DNA of 51,832 bases from Sphingomonas turrisvirgatae (GTDB lineage Bacteria; Pseudomonadota; Alphaproteobacteria; Sphingomonadales; Sphingomonadaceae), in assembly GCF_001721295.1 (NCBI RefSeq), contig NZ_MDDS01000021.1, forward strand, positions 1 through 51,832, written 5' to 3'. Of this stretch, positions 1-8,480 are shown one piece after another. The notes under the pieces were generated by a model, which saw only the letters and a list, made by a program, of their open reading frames with translations, searched no databases and had not been told where the DNA came from. Each line of letters opens with the position of its first letter. Position 1 is the stretch's first letter. The position numbers were made by a program, and so were the translations under genes.

Positions 1-61
1 GTCCCAGAGATCTCGTGCCTCCGCACATCTCCATCCACCTTAATTATCTGGAGTAGAATCG

Positions 62-1894
62 ATGTCCTCATCTCGCAAATCTGCGCCTGCACGCGAACCG
101 CTCGACATAAATCTCGACTGCAAAGAAGCCGTGATCGACTATCTGACGCGGGCATTCCCGGTCCAGCAGATGACCTTCTTCCGCGATGACACCGGCGAGG
201 TGCGCTCGCGACCGCTGTTCGACGAGAGCGGCCACCCGGTCACCAACCCCGAAGCCGAAGCCGAGCGCGACAATCTGGTCGAGCAGCTTTGCGCGCTGCC
301 GCCGATCGCGGCCGTGCTCGATGCCATCATCACCCGGTTCGGCACCGAGATGGTCGCCGAGGTGACGGGGCGCACCAAGCGCCTCATCACGGTGAGCGGG
401 GGAGGGCAGAAGCTCGAATCGCGCTCGGCCCGCGCCACGCAGGCCGATTCCGCCGCCTTCATGGAAGGCACCAAGCGCATCCTGGTCTTCTCCGACGCCG
501 GCGGGACCGGGCGGTCTTATCATGCCAGCCTCGATGCGAAGAACCAGCAGCAACGCGCGCATCTGCTCCTGGAGCCGGGCTGGAGGGCCGATCGCGCGAT
601 CCAGGGTCTGGGACGCACCCACCGCACGCATCAGGCCTGCTCGCCGCTGTTCAGGCCCGTGACGACCGACTGCAAGGGCGAACTCAGGTTCACCTCGACC
701 ATCGCGCGGCGTCTCGACAGCCTCGGCGCGCTGACACGAGGCCAGCGCCAGACCGGGGGTCAGAATCTCTTCGACCCGGCCGATAATCTCGAAAGCGATT
801 ATGCCAAGGCGGCGCTCATCAGCTGGTATCACCTGCTCGTCGCCGGCAAACTGACCAGCACCAACCTCACCGACTTCCAGCATCGCACCGGGCTCGAACT
901 GCTCGACACCGACGGCGTCCTGAAGGAGGATTTGCCGCCGATCCAGCGCTGGCTCAACCGGCTGCTCGCGCTGCCGATCGGACTCCAGAACTGCATCTTC
1001 GACGAATTCCTGGCTCTGGTCGAGGCACGGGTCGCGGCCGCGCGCGAGGCGGGGACGCTCGATGTCGGCGTCGAGACGATGACGGTCGAGACCGCGACCG
1101 TGCTCGACGATACGATCCTGCGCACCGACCCGGTCAGCAAGGCGACCTCGCACCTGCTGACGATCGAGGTGACGCGTCGCCGCAACCCCATGTCGCTCGA
1201 GCGCGTGCTGCGCATCGCCGATACCGACCAGACCGCCGTGTTCGTACGCAACGGCAAGTCGGGCAAGGTCGCGCTGCGAACCAACGCGCGCTCCTGGCTG
1301 ACCGAGGACGGAGTGGCGGTATCGCGCATCGAACTGATGCGTCCAACCCGGCACGAATATCTCGCACTCGACGATCTCTACGAGACGGCATGGGAGGAAT
1401 GCAGCCGCGCACGGTTCGAGACGGACTGGTCGGCCGAGGTCGAGGAGATCCGCGGCAAGCTCGACGTCGAGACGATCCGGCTCGCGACCGGGCTCCTGCT
1501 GCCGATCTGGTCGGCGCTCCCGAGCGATCATCTCGTGGTCAACCGCGTGGTCGATGCCGAGGGTCGCTCCTGGCTCGGGCGCATGGTGTTTCCGGGCGAC
1601 GTACCCGCGCTGTTCTCGAAGATGGGCCTCGACAGCAACGACGTGCTGAGCCCGGCCGAGGTCGCGCGCGCCGCGATGGAAGGCGGGACGATCACGATCC
1701 AGCGACCGTTCGTCTGCGAGGTGAAGCGCGTGCGCGTCAACGCGAGGCCGCGCATCGAGATCAGCGGCGCACCGGCCAACCAGCTCGCCTGGCTCAAGTC
1801 GATCGGCTGCTTCACCGAGATCATCGCCTACAAGACGCGCGTCTTCATCCCCGTCGAGACGGCCGATGCGGTCCTCGCGCGGCTGATGGCCTGA
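62..1894 (+). CDS. Strawberry-notch-type helicase, C-terminal part
   Basis: A 610-residue protein corresponding to the C-terminal half of the large plasmid methylase/Strawberry-notch helicase proteins. Around residues 140-191 it has the FSDAGGTGRSYHA block and the motif VI-like QGLGRTHRTHQ, followed by the long C-terminal domain usual in that family. There is no Walker A and no methylase domain. A TAA at 41-43 is in frame upstream, so it is not simply the cut end of a longer frame that starts outside the window. The start ATG has a weak purine stretch (ctggag) before it. It could be the second gene of a naturally split helicase or a remnant of a broken one. The family is thought to act on DNA or RNA in an ATP-dependent way; alone, this half is unlikely to hydrolyse ATP. 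Confidence 0.8.
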   Translation: MSSSRKSAPAREPLDINLDCKEAVIDYLTRAFPVQQMTFFRDDTGEVRSRPLFDESGHPVTNPEAEAERDNLVEQLCALPPIAAVLDAIITRFGTEMVAEVTGRTKRLITVSGGGQKLESRSARATQADSAAFMEGTKRILVFSDAGGTGRSYHASLDAKNQQQRAHLLLEPGWRADRAIQGLGRTHRTHQACSPLFRPVTTDCKGELRFTSTIARRLDSLGALTRGQRQTGGQNLFDPADNLESDYAKAALISWYHLLVAGKLTSTNLTDFQHRTGLELLDTDGVLKEDLPPIQRWLNRLLALPIGLQNCIFDEFLALVEARVAAAREAGTLDVGVETMTVETATVLDDTILRTDPVSKATSHLLTIEVTRRRNPMSLERVLRIADTDQTAVFVRNGKSGKVALRTNARSWLTEDGVAVSRIELMRPTRHEYLALDDLYETAWEECSRARFETDWSAEVEEIRGKLDVETIRLATGLLLPIWSALPSDHLVVNRVVDAEGRSWLGRMVFPGDVPALFSKMGLDSNDVLSPAEVARAAMEGGTITIQRPFVCEVKRVRVNARPRIEISGAPANQLAWLKSIGCFTEIIAYKTRVFIPVETADAVLARLMA

Positions 1895-1912
1895 CCGGCA
1901 CGACAACCGACA

Positions 1913-1929
1913 GCTAGCTGCCAGCTAGC
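1913..1929. repeat. 17-bp palindrome GCTAGCTG-C-CAGCTAGC, copy 1
   Basis: The arms GCTAGCTG and CAGCTAGC are perfectly complementary around a single central base. It lies 19 bp after the stop of the helicase-like gene. The 15-bp core recurs in reverse complement at 18827-18841, also at a gene end. Confidence 0.7.
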
Positions 1930-1956
1930 CGCTTGTTGGCGCGACCTGGTCGCCCT

Positions 1957-2058
1957 CCCGCTGTGGCGGGAAACGAGAGGGGAGAAGGAGCGGGGAGGGT
2001 GTCCGGGTCGGGGGAAACGCCCGTGCGCCGGACACTTTCCCGCTCATGGAGACGATAG
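1957..2058 (+). promoter_or_regulatory. Structured leader of the ParB-like gene (family member 1)
   Basis: The order is: hairpin CCCGC-TGTG-GCGGG (1957-1970), a purine tract (1970-1998), hairpin GTGTCCGG...CCGGACAC (1999-2006 with 2028-2035), GGAGA ribosome-binding site (2048-2052), ATG at 2059. The same arrangement precedes about eleven other genes in this window. Confidence 0.55.
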
Positions 2059-4101
2059 ATGACCCAGACCGTCAAACTCGCGAAGCTGAAGCGTTCCGAG
2101 AAGAACGTGCGTACCACCCCGCCGAAGAACATCGAGGCGATGGCCGCAAGCATTCGCGCCCGCGGCATCATGCAGAACCTGCTGGTGACCGCCGCCCGCC
2201 CCAAGGGCATGTTCGAGATCATCGCCGGTGATCGCCGCTATCTCGGTGCGATGATGCTCGCCGAAGCCGGCGAGATCGCTGCCGCCGACTACGACGTGCC
2301 GGTCAAGATCATCACCGGCGACGAGGCGGACCTGCGCGAGGTGTCGCTGACCGAGAATTTCCAGCGCGAGCAGATGACCGTCGCCGAGGAATGCGTCGCG
2401 TTCCAGCACTTCCTCAAAACCGACGGTGACGTCGATGCGGTCGCCAAGCGGTTCGGCCAGACCCGCCGCTTCATCGAGGGACGGTTGCGCCTCGCCGATC
2501 TTGCCGAACCGATCTTCGAGGCGCTGGCCGCAGGCAAGATCTCTTACGAGATGGCCAAGGCTTATGGCTCGACGGCCGACAAAGCCAAGCAGAAGCGCGT
2601 GTTCGAGCAATACGGCCACTCATCCTACGTCAACGCCGACCAGATCCGCCGCGCGATCGCCAACGACACGATGAAGGCGACCGACCCGATCGCGATCCTG
2701 GTCGGTGCCGATGCCTATGTCGCCGCGGGCGGCCGCATCGAGCGCGAACTGTTCAGCGAGGACGGCGACCGCTGGACCGACCCCGAACTGGCCCAAACGC
2801 TCGCCGCGACCCTCATGGAAGCCGAGGCAAAGCGTCTCGGCGAGGAGCTGGGCGTCGGGTGGGTACGCCCCGTCGCCACGACCAGCCTCTACGGCATCAC
2901 GTCCGACCTCCACCGCGTGACGCTGCCGGCAGCGCCGCTGACGGACGAGGAACAGACCCGCTGCGACGAGATCGAGGAACGCATGCAGGTCATCGAGAGC
3001 GACATGGAGGATGAGGGTATCGACGACGATACCTATGCCGCGCTCGATGCGGAATCGGATCGGCTGCGCGAGGAATATCAGGCGATTCATGACAAGGCGC
3101 CCGAGCTGACCGACGAGGTCAAGGGCCAGGTCGGAGTGTTCCTGACGCTCGGCCGCGACGGCAAGATGACGCTCGACACCACCTACTACAGCGAAACGCC
3201 GATCCGCCTGCCCGGTGACGATCGGCCGCTGCCGTCGTCGCCGTCGTCACGTCGTACTGCCGACCTCCCGCCTGAGGCCGTCGCTCCTGGCGGCAAGCCG
3301 CTCAGCGCGCGGCTCCATGACGAACTTGCGGTCCAGCGCCGCGACATCCTCGCCGCCTCGATCCTCGGCGATCCGGGGCTCGCGCTCGACTATATGCTGT
3401 TCTGCCTCGCCGATCCCAGCCACGGCTACGGCCGCTACGGGACCACGGTGCGCGCAGGGCGTCCGCAGGACCCGCAGATTCCCAAGGATCAGCCCGCCAC
3501 GCAGGCGCAGGTGGCGATTGCCGAAGCCCGCGAGGGTCTCGACACGTCGTGGACCGAGGGGGCGAACCCGGTCGAGCGGTTCGAGGCGTTCCGCGCGCTC
3601 AGCGACGACGCCAAGGCGGCCTGGCTCGCAGTCGTGGTGGCGACCTCGCTCGAGGCCAAGCCCGATTACAGCTCGGTCACGACCAACCCGCTCCATGCGC
3701 GGCTCGCCTCGATCCTCGAGATCGAACCCGCCAAATGGTGGCGCCCGACCTCGGCGAACTTCTTCGACCGCGTGTCGAAGGGTACGCTGCTCGCGCTGCT
3801 TACCAGCGTCGGGGGCGCGCCGCTCGCGGCCCGCTACATGGCATCCAAGAAGGGCGAGATCTCGACCAGCTGCGAGAAGCTGTTCGCCGGCGAGGCGATC
3901 ACCGAGGCGGAGACCAAGGAAGCGGCGCTCGCCTGGGTGCCCGACGCGATGCGGTTCGACCTCGTGTCGGCCGCCGATGCTGACGAGGCGTTCGGCGACG
4001 AGCCCGACGATGAGGGCTTCGACGACGACGGCGACACCAATGATCTCGGTGCCGACGATGCCGGAATCGACAGCGACGAGGCGCTGATCGCGGCCGAATA
4101 G
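2059..4101 (+). CDS. ParB/RepB/Spo0J-like protein with long C-terminal extension
   Basis: 680 residues. The N-terminal 110 residues are a ParB-type domain, with the AGDRRYLGAM arginine-patch motif near residue 57 and SLTENFQREQM near residue 95. A helix-turn-helix region (DVDAVAKRFGQTRRFIEGR) follows at about 120-145. The remaining 500 residues have no domain I recognise and end in a very acidic Asp/Glu tail. True partition ParBs are about 300 residues and sit beside parA; no parA is present here. It more likely belongs to the large ParB-like family common on sphingomonad and rhizobial accessory elements, whose role is unclear. The start has GGAGA at a good distance, behind a hairpin leader. 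A factor-independent terminator follows at 4144. Confidence 0.8.
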   Translation: MTQTVKLAKLKRSEKNVRTTPPKNIEAMAASIRARGIMQNLLVTAARPKGMFEIIAGDRRYLGAMMLAEAGEIAAADYDVPVKIITGDEADLREVSLTENFQREQMTVAEECVAFQHFLKTDGDVDAVAKRFGQTRRFIEGRLRLADLAEPIFEALAAGKISYEMAKAYGSTADKAKQKRVFEQYGHSSYVNADQIRRAIANDTMKATDPIAILVGADAYVAAGGRIERELFSEDGDRWTDPELAQTLAATLMEAEAKRLGEELGVGWVRPVATTSLYGITSDLHRVTLPAAPLTDEEQTRCDEIEERMQVIESDMEDEGIDDDTYAALDAESDRLREEYQAIHDKAPELTDEVKGQVGVFLTLGRDGKMTLDTTYYSETPIRLPGDDRPLPSSPSSRRTADLPPEAVAPGGKPLSARLHDELAVQRRDILAASILGDPGLALDYMLFCLADPSHGYGRYGTTVRAGRPQDPQIPKDQPATQAQVAIAEAREGLDTSWTEGANPVERFEAFRALSDDAKAAWLAVVVATSLEAKPDYSSVTTNPLHARLASILEIEPAKWWRPTSANFFDRVSKGTLLALLTSVGGAPLAARYMASKKGEISTSCEKLFAGEAITEAETKEAALAWVPDAMRFDLVSAADADEAFGDEPDDEGFDDDGDTNDLGADDAGIDSDEALIAAE

Positions 4102-4143
4102 CCCCCCGATACCCCCGGCCCGTTCGTCTCCCGGGCACACCTT

Positions 4144-4179
4144 GGCGGCTGTCCCTCACCGGGGCGGCCGCCTTCTTTT
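4144..4179 (+). terminator. Rho-independent terminator after the ParB-like gene
   Basis: Stem GGCGGC (4144-4149) pairs with GCCGCC (4167-4172) and is followed by TTCTTTTT. Confidence 0.8.
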
Positions 4180-4226
4180 TACCCGCGGCCCGTCACGCGT
4201 GGCCCGCGCATCGAGGGAGTTTTCCC

Positions 4227-5165
4227 ATGACCTTTCCCCGCAAATCGACTGCGCCGCGCCGCGATGTCGCGGCCGAGATCACCAACCTCATCATTGCCAA
4301 GCTGGAAGCCGGCGTCCTCCCCTGGTCGCGCCCCTGGGGGCTGACCGGGGCAGGGGGCCGACCGCTGCGGCATTGCGGCACGCCCTACACCGGCATCAAC
4401 GCGCTCTATCTCTGGGCAATCGGCGACGCCCAGGGGTTCTCTGGCCGCAACTGGATGACCTACCGACAGGCGACCGAGCTGGGCGGGCAGGTCCGTCGCG
4501 GCGAGCATGGCGCGCACAGCGTCTATTATTCGACCTTCTCGAAAACAGAGGCGGACCGCGTCACAGGCGAGGCCGCAACCAAGAATATCCGGTTCCTGCG
4601 CTCGTACACGGTGTTCAACGTAGACCAGATCGACGGCCTCCCGGCTTATTATTATCCGGTGCCAGCACCGCCCGAGCCTCGCATCGAGAGCCGGCACCGC
4701 GCCGCGATCGATGCCTTTTTTGGGAGCCTGCCTGCGACCGTTCGACATGGCGGCGACCAGGCGTTCTATTCGCCGATCGGCGACTATATCCAGCTGCCGC
4801 AGCGCGGGGCATTCCGCTCGGACGATCATTACGCCAGCACGCTCGCCCACGAATATGTCCATTATTCGGGTGCGCCGCAGCGTTTGAACCGCGAGTTCGG
4901 CAAGAAGTTCGGCGACAACGCCTATGCGTTCGAGGAGCTGGTCGCCTGCATCGGCCAGTGCCTGGTCTGCGCCGACCTCAATCTGCCCGGCGAGCTGCAC
5001 GACAACCACGCCAGCTACGTCGATCATTGGCTGAAGATCCTGAAGGGCGATTCAAGCGCGATCATCAAGGCCGCGGCGAAAGCCGAGCAGGCGGTGACCT
5101 GGCTCCATAACGCCGCCGCGGGTGGCGCGCCCGGGATCGACCAACCCGAAGCCCTCGCAGCATGA
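4227..5165 (+). CDS. ardC: ArdC-type antirestriction protein
   Basis: 312 residues with two parts: an ArdC N-terminal domain (about 1-140, with the PWSRPW and TGINALYLW stretches typical of the family) and an ImmA/IrrE-type zinc metallopeptidase domain whose HEYVH motif is at 208-212 and whose third ligand is probably one of the glutamates at 236-237. ArdC proteins bind single-stranded DNA and protect incoming plasmid DNA from restriction after conjugation; this is family knowledge. GAGGGAG lies about ten bases before the ATG. It opens a run of closely spaced plus-strand genes. The sequence fits a complete, functional protein. Confidence 0.9.
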   Translation: MTFPRKSTAPRRDVAAEITNLIIAKLEAGVLPWSRPWGLTGAGGRPLRHCGTPYTGINALYLWAIGDAQGFSGRNWMTYRQATELGGQVRRGEHGAHSVYYSTFSKTEADRVTGEAATKNIRFLRSYTVFNVDQIDGLPAYYYPVPAPPEPRIESRHRAAIDAFFGSLPATVRHGGDQAFYSPIGDYIQLPQRGAFRSDDHYASTLAHEYVHYSGAPQRLNREFGKKFGDNAYAFEELVACIGQCLVCADLNLPGELHDNHASYVDHWLKILKGDSSAIIKAAAKAEQAVTWLHNAAAGGAPGIDQPEALAA

Positions 5166-5180
5166 CCTGGAGATCGCACC

Positions 5181-5672
5181 ATGCACATCGAATTGCGCAA
5201 GCTGAAGGTGGTCGACGCTTTGTCCGAGGAAACGACCTGCTACTCGGCCGAGATCTGGATCGATGGGCAGCGCGCCTTCCTCGCCTCGAACCGCGGTCAT
5301 GGCGCCGCGGACGATTACCATGCCGTCGGCAGCGTCACCGAACAGGCGGTCGATGCCTGGCTCGCCGCCAACCGGCCCGTCTCGCGGCTCGGCGACAGCG
5401 TCATGCCGCACTGCCTCGAATTCGAGGTGGCGGCGCTCATCACCCGGATCGAGGAGGCGAAGCGGCTGCGCCGGCAATGCCGGACGAAGCTGGTGACGAT
5501 CGAGGGCGACCAGGTGTTCTGCTATCGGCTCAAGGGCAGGACACCCGCCATCGTGTTCGCCGGCGTGCAACGCCTCACCCCGTCGGCGCGCATGGTCAAC
5601 GGCGATGACGCCGCGCTCGACGAGGCGGTCGCCGTGATGATCGCCCAGGCCGGGAAGCACGCCTCATCCTGA
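5181..5672 (+). CDS. Conserved plasmid hypothetical protein, 163 aa
   Basis: Starts 15 bases after the ardC stop behind GGAGA, so the two are probably co-transcribed. No signal peptide, membrane segment or catalytic motif is visible. The protein is mixed alpha/beta in character, with a basic stretch (EEAKRLRRQCRTK) near residue 95. Codon use matches the neighbours. I do not recognise the family; its place beside ardC suggests a transfer-linked accessory role, but nothing in the sequence shows it. Confidence 0.65.
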   Translation: MHIELRKLKVVDALSEETTCYSAEIWIDGQRAFLASNRGHGAADDYHAVGSVTEQAVDAWLAANRPVSRLGDSVMPHCLEFEVAALITRIEEAKRLRRQCRTKLVTIEGDQVFCYRLKGRTPAIVFAGVQRLTPSARMVNGDDAALDEAVAVMIAQAGKHASS

Positions 5673-5712
5673 TCGCATGACAGCTTCCACCCGATAGGAC
5701 AGGATACGCACC

Positions 5713-6027
5713 ATGCAACCGCAACGCCGCCCCCTCATCCGCGCACTCGCCTTCGACGAGGTCGGCGCCGCGATCGGCCGCCTCGTGGATGTCGCCTCGT
5801 CCGATACCGGGCAGGCCGCGCGCGTCGCGGACTTCCTGCTGGCGTGGTGGAATGGTGACGACAACGGCCACTTCCCCATCCTCCACCTCAGCAACTGCGA
5901 CGCGATCATTTCCGAGGACATGCTAATTGTCATGGCCTGGCTCGCGCAGGAGCCTGCGATCTATCCCGATGCGTGGGGCTATCGTGACGCAATGGTCGAC
6001 CTTGTCGGCCGATGGAGGCTGCGATGA
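5713..6027 (+). CDS. Small protein resembling DUF7673
   Basis: 104 residues. The segment DTGQAARVADFLLAWWNGDD followed by an acidic helix and PDAWGYRDAMVDLVGRWR resembles what I remember of DUF7673, a short family found on plasmids and integrative elements; this match is from memory and should be checked. AGGA precedes the ATG by about 13 bases. No known activity. Confidence 0.6.
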   Translation: MQPQRRPLIRALAFDEVGAAIGRLVDVASSDTGQAARVADFLLAWWNGDDNGHFPILHLSNCDAIISEDMLIVMAWLAQEPAIYPDAWGYRDAMVDLVGRWRLR

Positions 6028-6111
6028 GCGCACGGCCGTTACAACCATTATGGGCCTGCTTTCGTTTGCCCCGAACGCAATCATGGCGGCAGACCGTAGT
6101 GGGAGACTGGC

Positions 6112-6303
6112 ATGAGCGATAATATACGGCTCGCGCTAATGCGGCAGGCGCTCGCGCTTTATGACGCGACCGACGACGGAGCGACCGTTGCCGCCTGTCA
6201 TCTGCAGGCCGCGGTCGATGCGGAGCAGGGTCTGCGGCCTATGCAACCGGGCGAGGACATCGATCCTGAAATACCGGAGCAATTACGTAACTGGTTATCG
6301 TGA
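6112..6303 (+). CDS. Small hypothetical protein, 63 aa
   Basis: A short acidic alpha-helical protein preceded by GGGAGA. It ends where the purine tract of the next leader begins. Helical pattern and codon use look real, but no family is recognised. The 84 bases before it hold no other gene. Confidence 0.5.
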   Translation: MSDNIRLALMRQALALYDATDDGATVAACHLQAAVDAEQGLRPMQPGEDIDPEIPEQLRNWLS

Positions 6304-6354
6304 AGGGGAGGGGGAGCGAATTTCTGAGCGCGTGAGGCGCTCGGGAGATCGCTC
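6302..6354 (+). promoter_or_regulatory. Structured leader (family member 2) sequestering a ribosome-binding site
   Basis: After the tract gaaggggagggg, a nested hairpin forms: outer GAGCGA (6314-6319) with TCGCTC (6349-6354), inner GAGCGC (6326-6331) with GCGCTC (6337-6342). Between them, tttct can pair with the GGGAGA ribosome-binding site (6343-6348) using G-U pairs that only RNA allows. ATG follows immediately at 6355. Confidence 0.6.
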
Positions 6355-6999
6355 ATGCCCTACGATGTCGCCTTCCGCCACCAGCAGGCGCTCGACCCGA
6401 GCGCGCTGGTCACGATTGGAGCAAGCCTTCACGCCATCACCCGCGCGATCGACGACTGCCGCAACGCCGGCATCGCCTTCGAGACCGATCCCGCGGTCAT
6501 CCTGCTCGCCCGCCATCTCGCAAGCGTCACCGCGCGGCAGTCCGAAGACGCGCTCCTCAAGCGGCGCTGCATGGACCGTATCGCCGAGCTGCGACAGCAC
6601 CCGGCGCTGCTGACGCTCGCGGTGCGCGGCGTCGCGCACGATGCGGCCGCCAAGGATCGCTTCCACAGCGACGGACGCAAGGCGCTGCGCCGGCTCGCCG
6701 AAACGCTGGGGCTCGACCCCGCGCACTACGACCTTCGCTCGAACCGCAGCCACGCCTCCCGGTCCGGCGAGATCACCCTCCACGGCGAGGAGCTGTGGAT
6801 GCAGCTATCGCTCCACGGCACCATGGCCGACCGCGAGGTCATCTACCGCCGCGTCAGCGGTCGTCACGATCACCTCGGGGAGCGCGACTGCTACGCCTCG
6901 ATCCGCGACCTGCTCGCGCCCGAGCGGTTCGCCGTGCGGCTGCGCAAGGAATTGCGGCTCACCCCGCCGGTCGCCGAGCCGGTCAGCCTGTTCGGCTGA
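6355..6999 (+). CDS. Hypothetical protein, 214 aa
   Basis: No recognised domain. The first 110 residues are helical (repeated ARHLASVTARQ-like segments); the rest is predicted to be more beta-rich and contains SRSGEITLHGEELWMQLSLHG near residue 135. No signal peptide or membrane segment. Translation should depend on opening the leader hairpin, because the ribosome-binding site GGGAGA is inside the stem. Confidence 0.65.
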   Translation: MPYDVAFRHQQALDPSALVTIGASLHAITRAIDDCRNAGIAFETDPAVILLARHLASVTARQSEDALLKRRCMDRIAELRQHPALLTLAVRGVAHDAAAKDRFHSDGRKALRRLAETLGLDPAHYDLRSNRSHASRSGEITLHGEELWMQLSLHGTMADREVIYRRVSGRHDHLGERDCYASIRDLLAPERFAVRLRKELRLTPPVAEPVSLFG

Positions 7000-7036
7000 T
7001 CGATCACCCGTCCACACACGCGAAAGGACCGCCATC

Positions 7037-7660
7037 ATGGGCTGGCTAAGCATGCCGCTGTCGTCGATGTTCCCGCACACAGGCCCCAAAGCCTATCTCG
7101 ACGCGCAATTCACCTACGACAACCGCGATGCCGACGGGAAGGGCAAGGCGCTGCGCGTCATCGCCTCTTCCTGCCTGCGCAACAAGGTCTGGTACGCGGC
7201 CGTGGTGCCGTCGACCGACGGCACCGACGAACCCGCCTTCGCGGCCGTCTGCCTGGTCAGCTGGAATCCGCGTGCCAAGGACGGATTCGTGTTCGCCTAC
7301 AAGGATATGACCGAACACGCCGGGCCATGCGAGGCCGAATGCCCCGAGCGCATCCTCTCGCTGCTCGGCGATACCGACGATCCCGGTGCGCTCGACTGGC
7401 GCCGACGCTGCCTCGAGCGGCTCGCGACCCCGGTACGCCCGCTCGAACACGGCATGCACATCCGCTTGCCGAGCAAGGTCACCTTCGTTGACGGCTATGA
7501 GGGAGACGAGTTCATCGTCCACAAGCGCGGCCGCAAGATCTCGCTCGCGATCCCCGGCAACAGCTACCCGAAATATCGGATCGGTAACCTTCGCAAATGG
7601 GCGTGGACACTCGTGCCGCCCAAGCCCGAAACTCGCGTCCACAAGACGGTGTTCGGTTGA
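7037..7660 (+). CDS. DUF6927-like protein, 207 aa
   Basis: Begins MGWLSMPLSSMF and continues TGPKAYLDAQFTYDN, then a region around NKVWYAAV and LVSWNPRAKDGFVFAYKDM. This N-terminus is what I remember of DUF6927, a family seen on alphaproteobacterial plasmids; the assignment is from memory. The frame is open further upstream, but this ATG has GAAAGGA before it and sits right after the previous gene. No catalytic residues can be named. Confidence 0.65.
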   Translation: MGWLSMPLSSMFPHTGPKAYLDAQFTYDNRDADGKGKALRVIASSCLRNKVWYAAVVPSTDGTDEPAFAAVCLVSWNPRAKDGFVFAYKDMTEHAGPCEAECPERILSLLGDTDDPGALDWRRRCLERLATPVRPLEHGMHIRLPSKVTFVDGYEGDEFIVHKRGRKISLAIPGNSYPKYRIGNLRKWAWTLVPPKPETRVHKTVFG

Positions 7661-7692
7661 TCGCCGACATCCCCCACGTCAGGATCATCGCC

Positions 7693-7902
7693 ATGTCCGC
7701 CCCGTATCCGCCCGTCACACCCAGCCCGAAGCGGTCGCAGCTCTGCAGCCGCGCCCATGCCCAGCGCGTCGCCATGCGGATGTTCGATGCCGGCGCACGC
7801 CAGGTCTCGATCGTGCGCACCGGCGATCCGCTGCAACCCTTCCGCGTCCTCCCGGTCATCGTCGACGGGCCGAACGTCGAAGTCGAATTGCGCTACGCAT
7901 GA
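7693..7902 (+). CDS. Small hypothetical protein, 69 aa
   Basis: Basic, proline-rich N-terminus followed by a short beta-rich segment ending VIVDGPNVEVELRYA. AGGA lies before the ATG. The last codons overlap the next start in an ATGA arrangement, which supports it being translated and coupled to the nuclease gene. No family recognised. Confidence 0.5.
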   Translation: MSAPYPPVTPSPKRSQLCSRAHAQRVAMRMFDAGARQVSIVRTGDPLQPFRVLPVIVDGPNVEVELRYA

Positions 7903-8417
7903 GGGGCGCGCTGCTCCTCGGCATCGCCGCGCTCGCCGCCTGCGGGGCAGGGGCACCCCAGGGCCACGACGGTGCGACGATCACCGGCGAGGGGCGGGCG
8001 ATCGACGGCGACACGGTTTCGGTCGATTTCCGCCTGTCGGGGGCCGACGCCTTCGAGCGCAAGCAGATGTGCTCGAAGGACGGTGCCTGCTATCCATGCG
8101 GCAAGTTTGCTCAGGATTCCGCCTCGCGTATCCTCAAGAGCGGTGTCGCCACGATCCGCATGACCGGCGCGAGCAGCTATGGCCGCCCGATCGCCATCGT
8201 GACGGTCGACGGCTACGACCTGGGCGAGCAACTCATTTTGCAGGGTCTGGCGGTGCCGGCGACGCAATATCTGCGCGGCGATCCGCAACGCGCCGCGCGC
8301 TATGTCGCCGCGGCAGAACAGGCCCGGTCAGCGGGTCGCGGTGCCTATGCGGGGGAATTCATCGATCCGGCGCGCTGGCGGCGCGGGGAACGCCTCGCGT
8401 GCGAGGCGCGTTATTGA
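7899..8417 (+). CDS. Secreted thermonuclease-like (SNase) lipoprotein
   Basis: 172 residues. A short lipoprotein signal with lipobox LAAC (cysteine 15) is followed by a staphylococcal-nuclease fold: AIDGDTVSVDFRLSGADAFE at about 36-55 supplies the usual metal-binding aspartates and the catalytic Arg/Glu region, and a C-terminal helix carries AARYVAAAEQARSAGRGAYAG. The family cleaves DNA and RNA using calcium. It probably acts in the periplasm, anchored to a membrane. Start overlaps the previous stop (ATGA). A strong terminator follows. Confidence 0.8.
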   Translation: MRGALLLGIAALAACGAGAPQGHDGATITGEGRAIDGDTVSVDFRLSGADAFERKQMCSKDGACYPCGKFAQDSASRILKSGVATIRMTGASSYGRPIAIVTVDGYDLGEQLILQGLAVPATQYLRGDPQRAARYVAAAEQARSAGRGAYAGEFIDPARWRRGERLACEARY

Positions 8418-8435
8418 TATCCCCCCCTTGGAAGA

Positions 8436-8476
8436 GGCGGTCCGGCATGCTCCCTTGCCGAACCGCCTTTTCTTTT
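8436..8476 (+). terminator. Rho-independent terminator after the nuclease gene
   Basis: Two-part stem: GGCGGT (8436-8441) with ACCGCC (8462-8467) and CGGCA (8443-8447) with TGCCG (8456-8460), then TTTTCTTTT. It also lies just past the stop of the minus-strand gene at 8481, so it may serve both. Confidence 0.85.
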
Positions 8477-8480
8477 GTCG

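Noticed and set aside
68..1906. A 612-residue open frame on the minus strand opposite the helicase-like gene
   Set aside because: It mirrors the plus-strand gene, has no known motif and shows the skewed composition (Arg, Asp, Leu, Gly rich) of an antisense frame in GC-rich DNA.
2059..4101. A standard plasmid partition locus
   Set aside because: No parA and no obvious parS are seen, and the protein is more than twice the usual ParB length.
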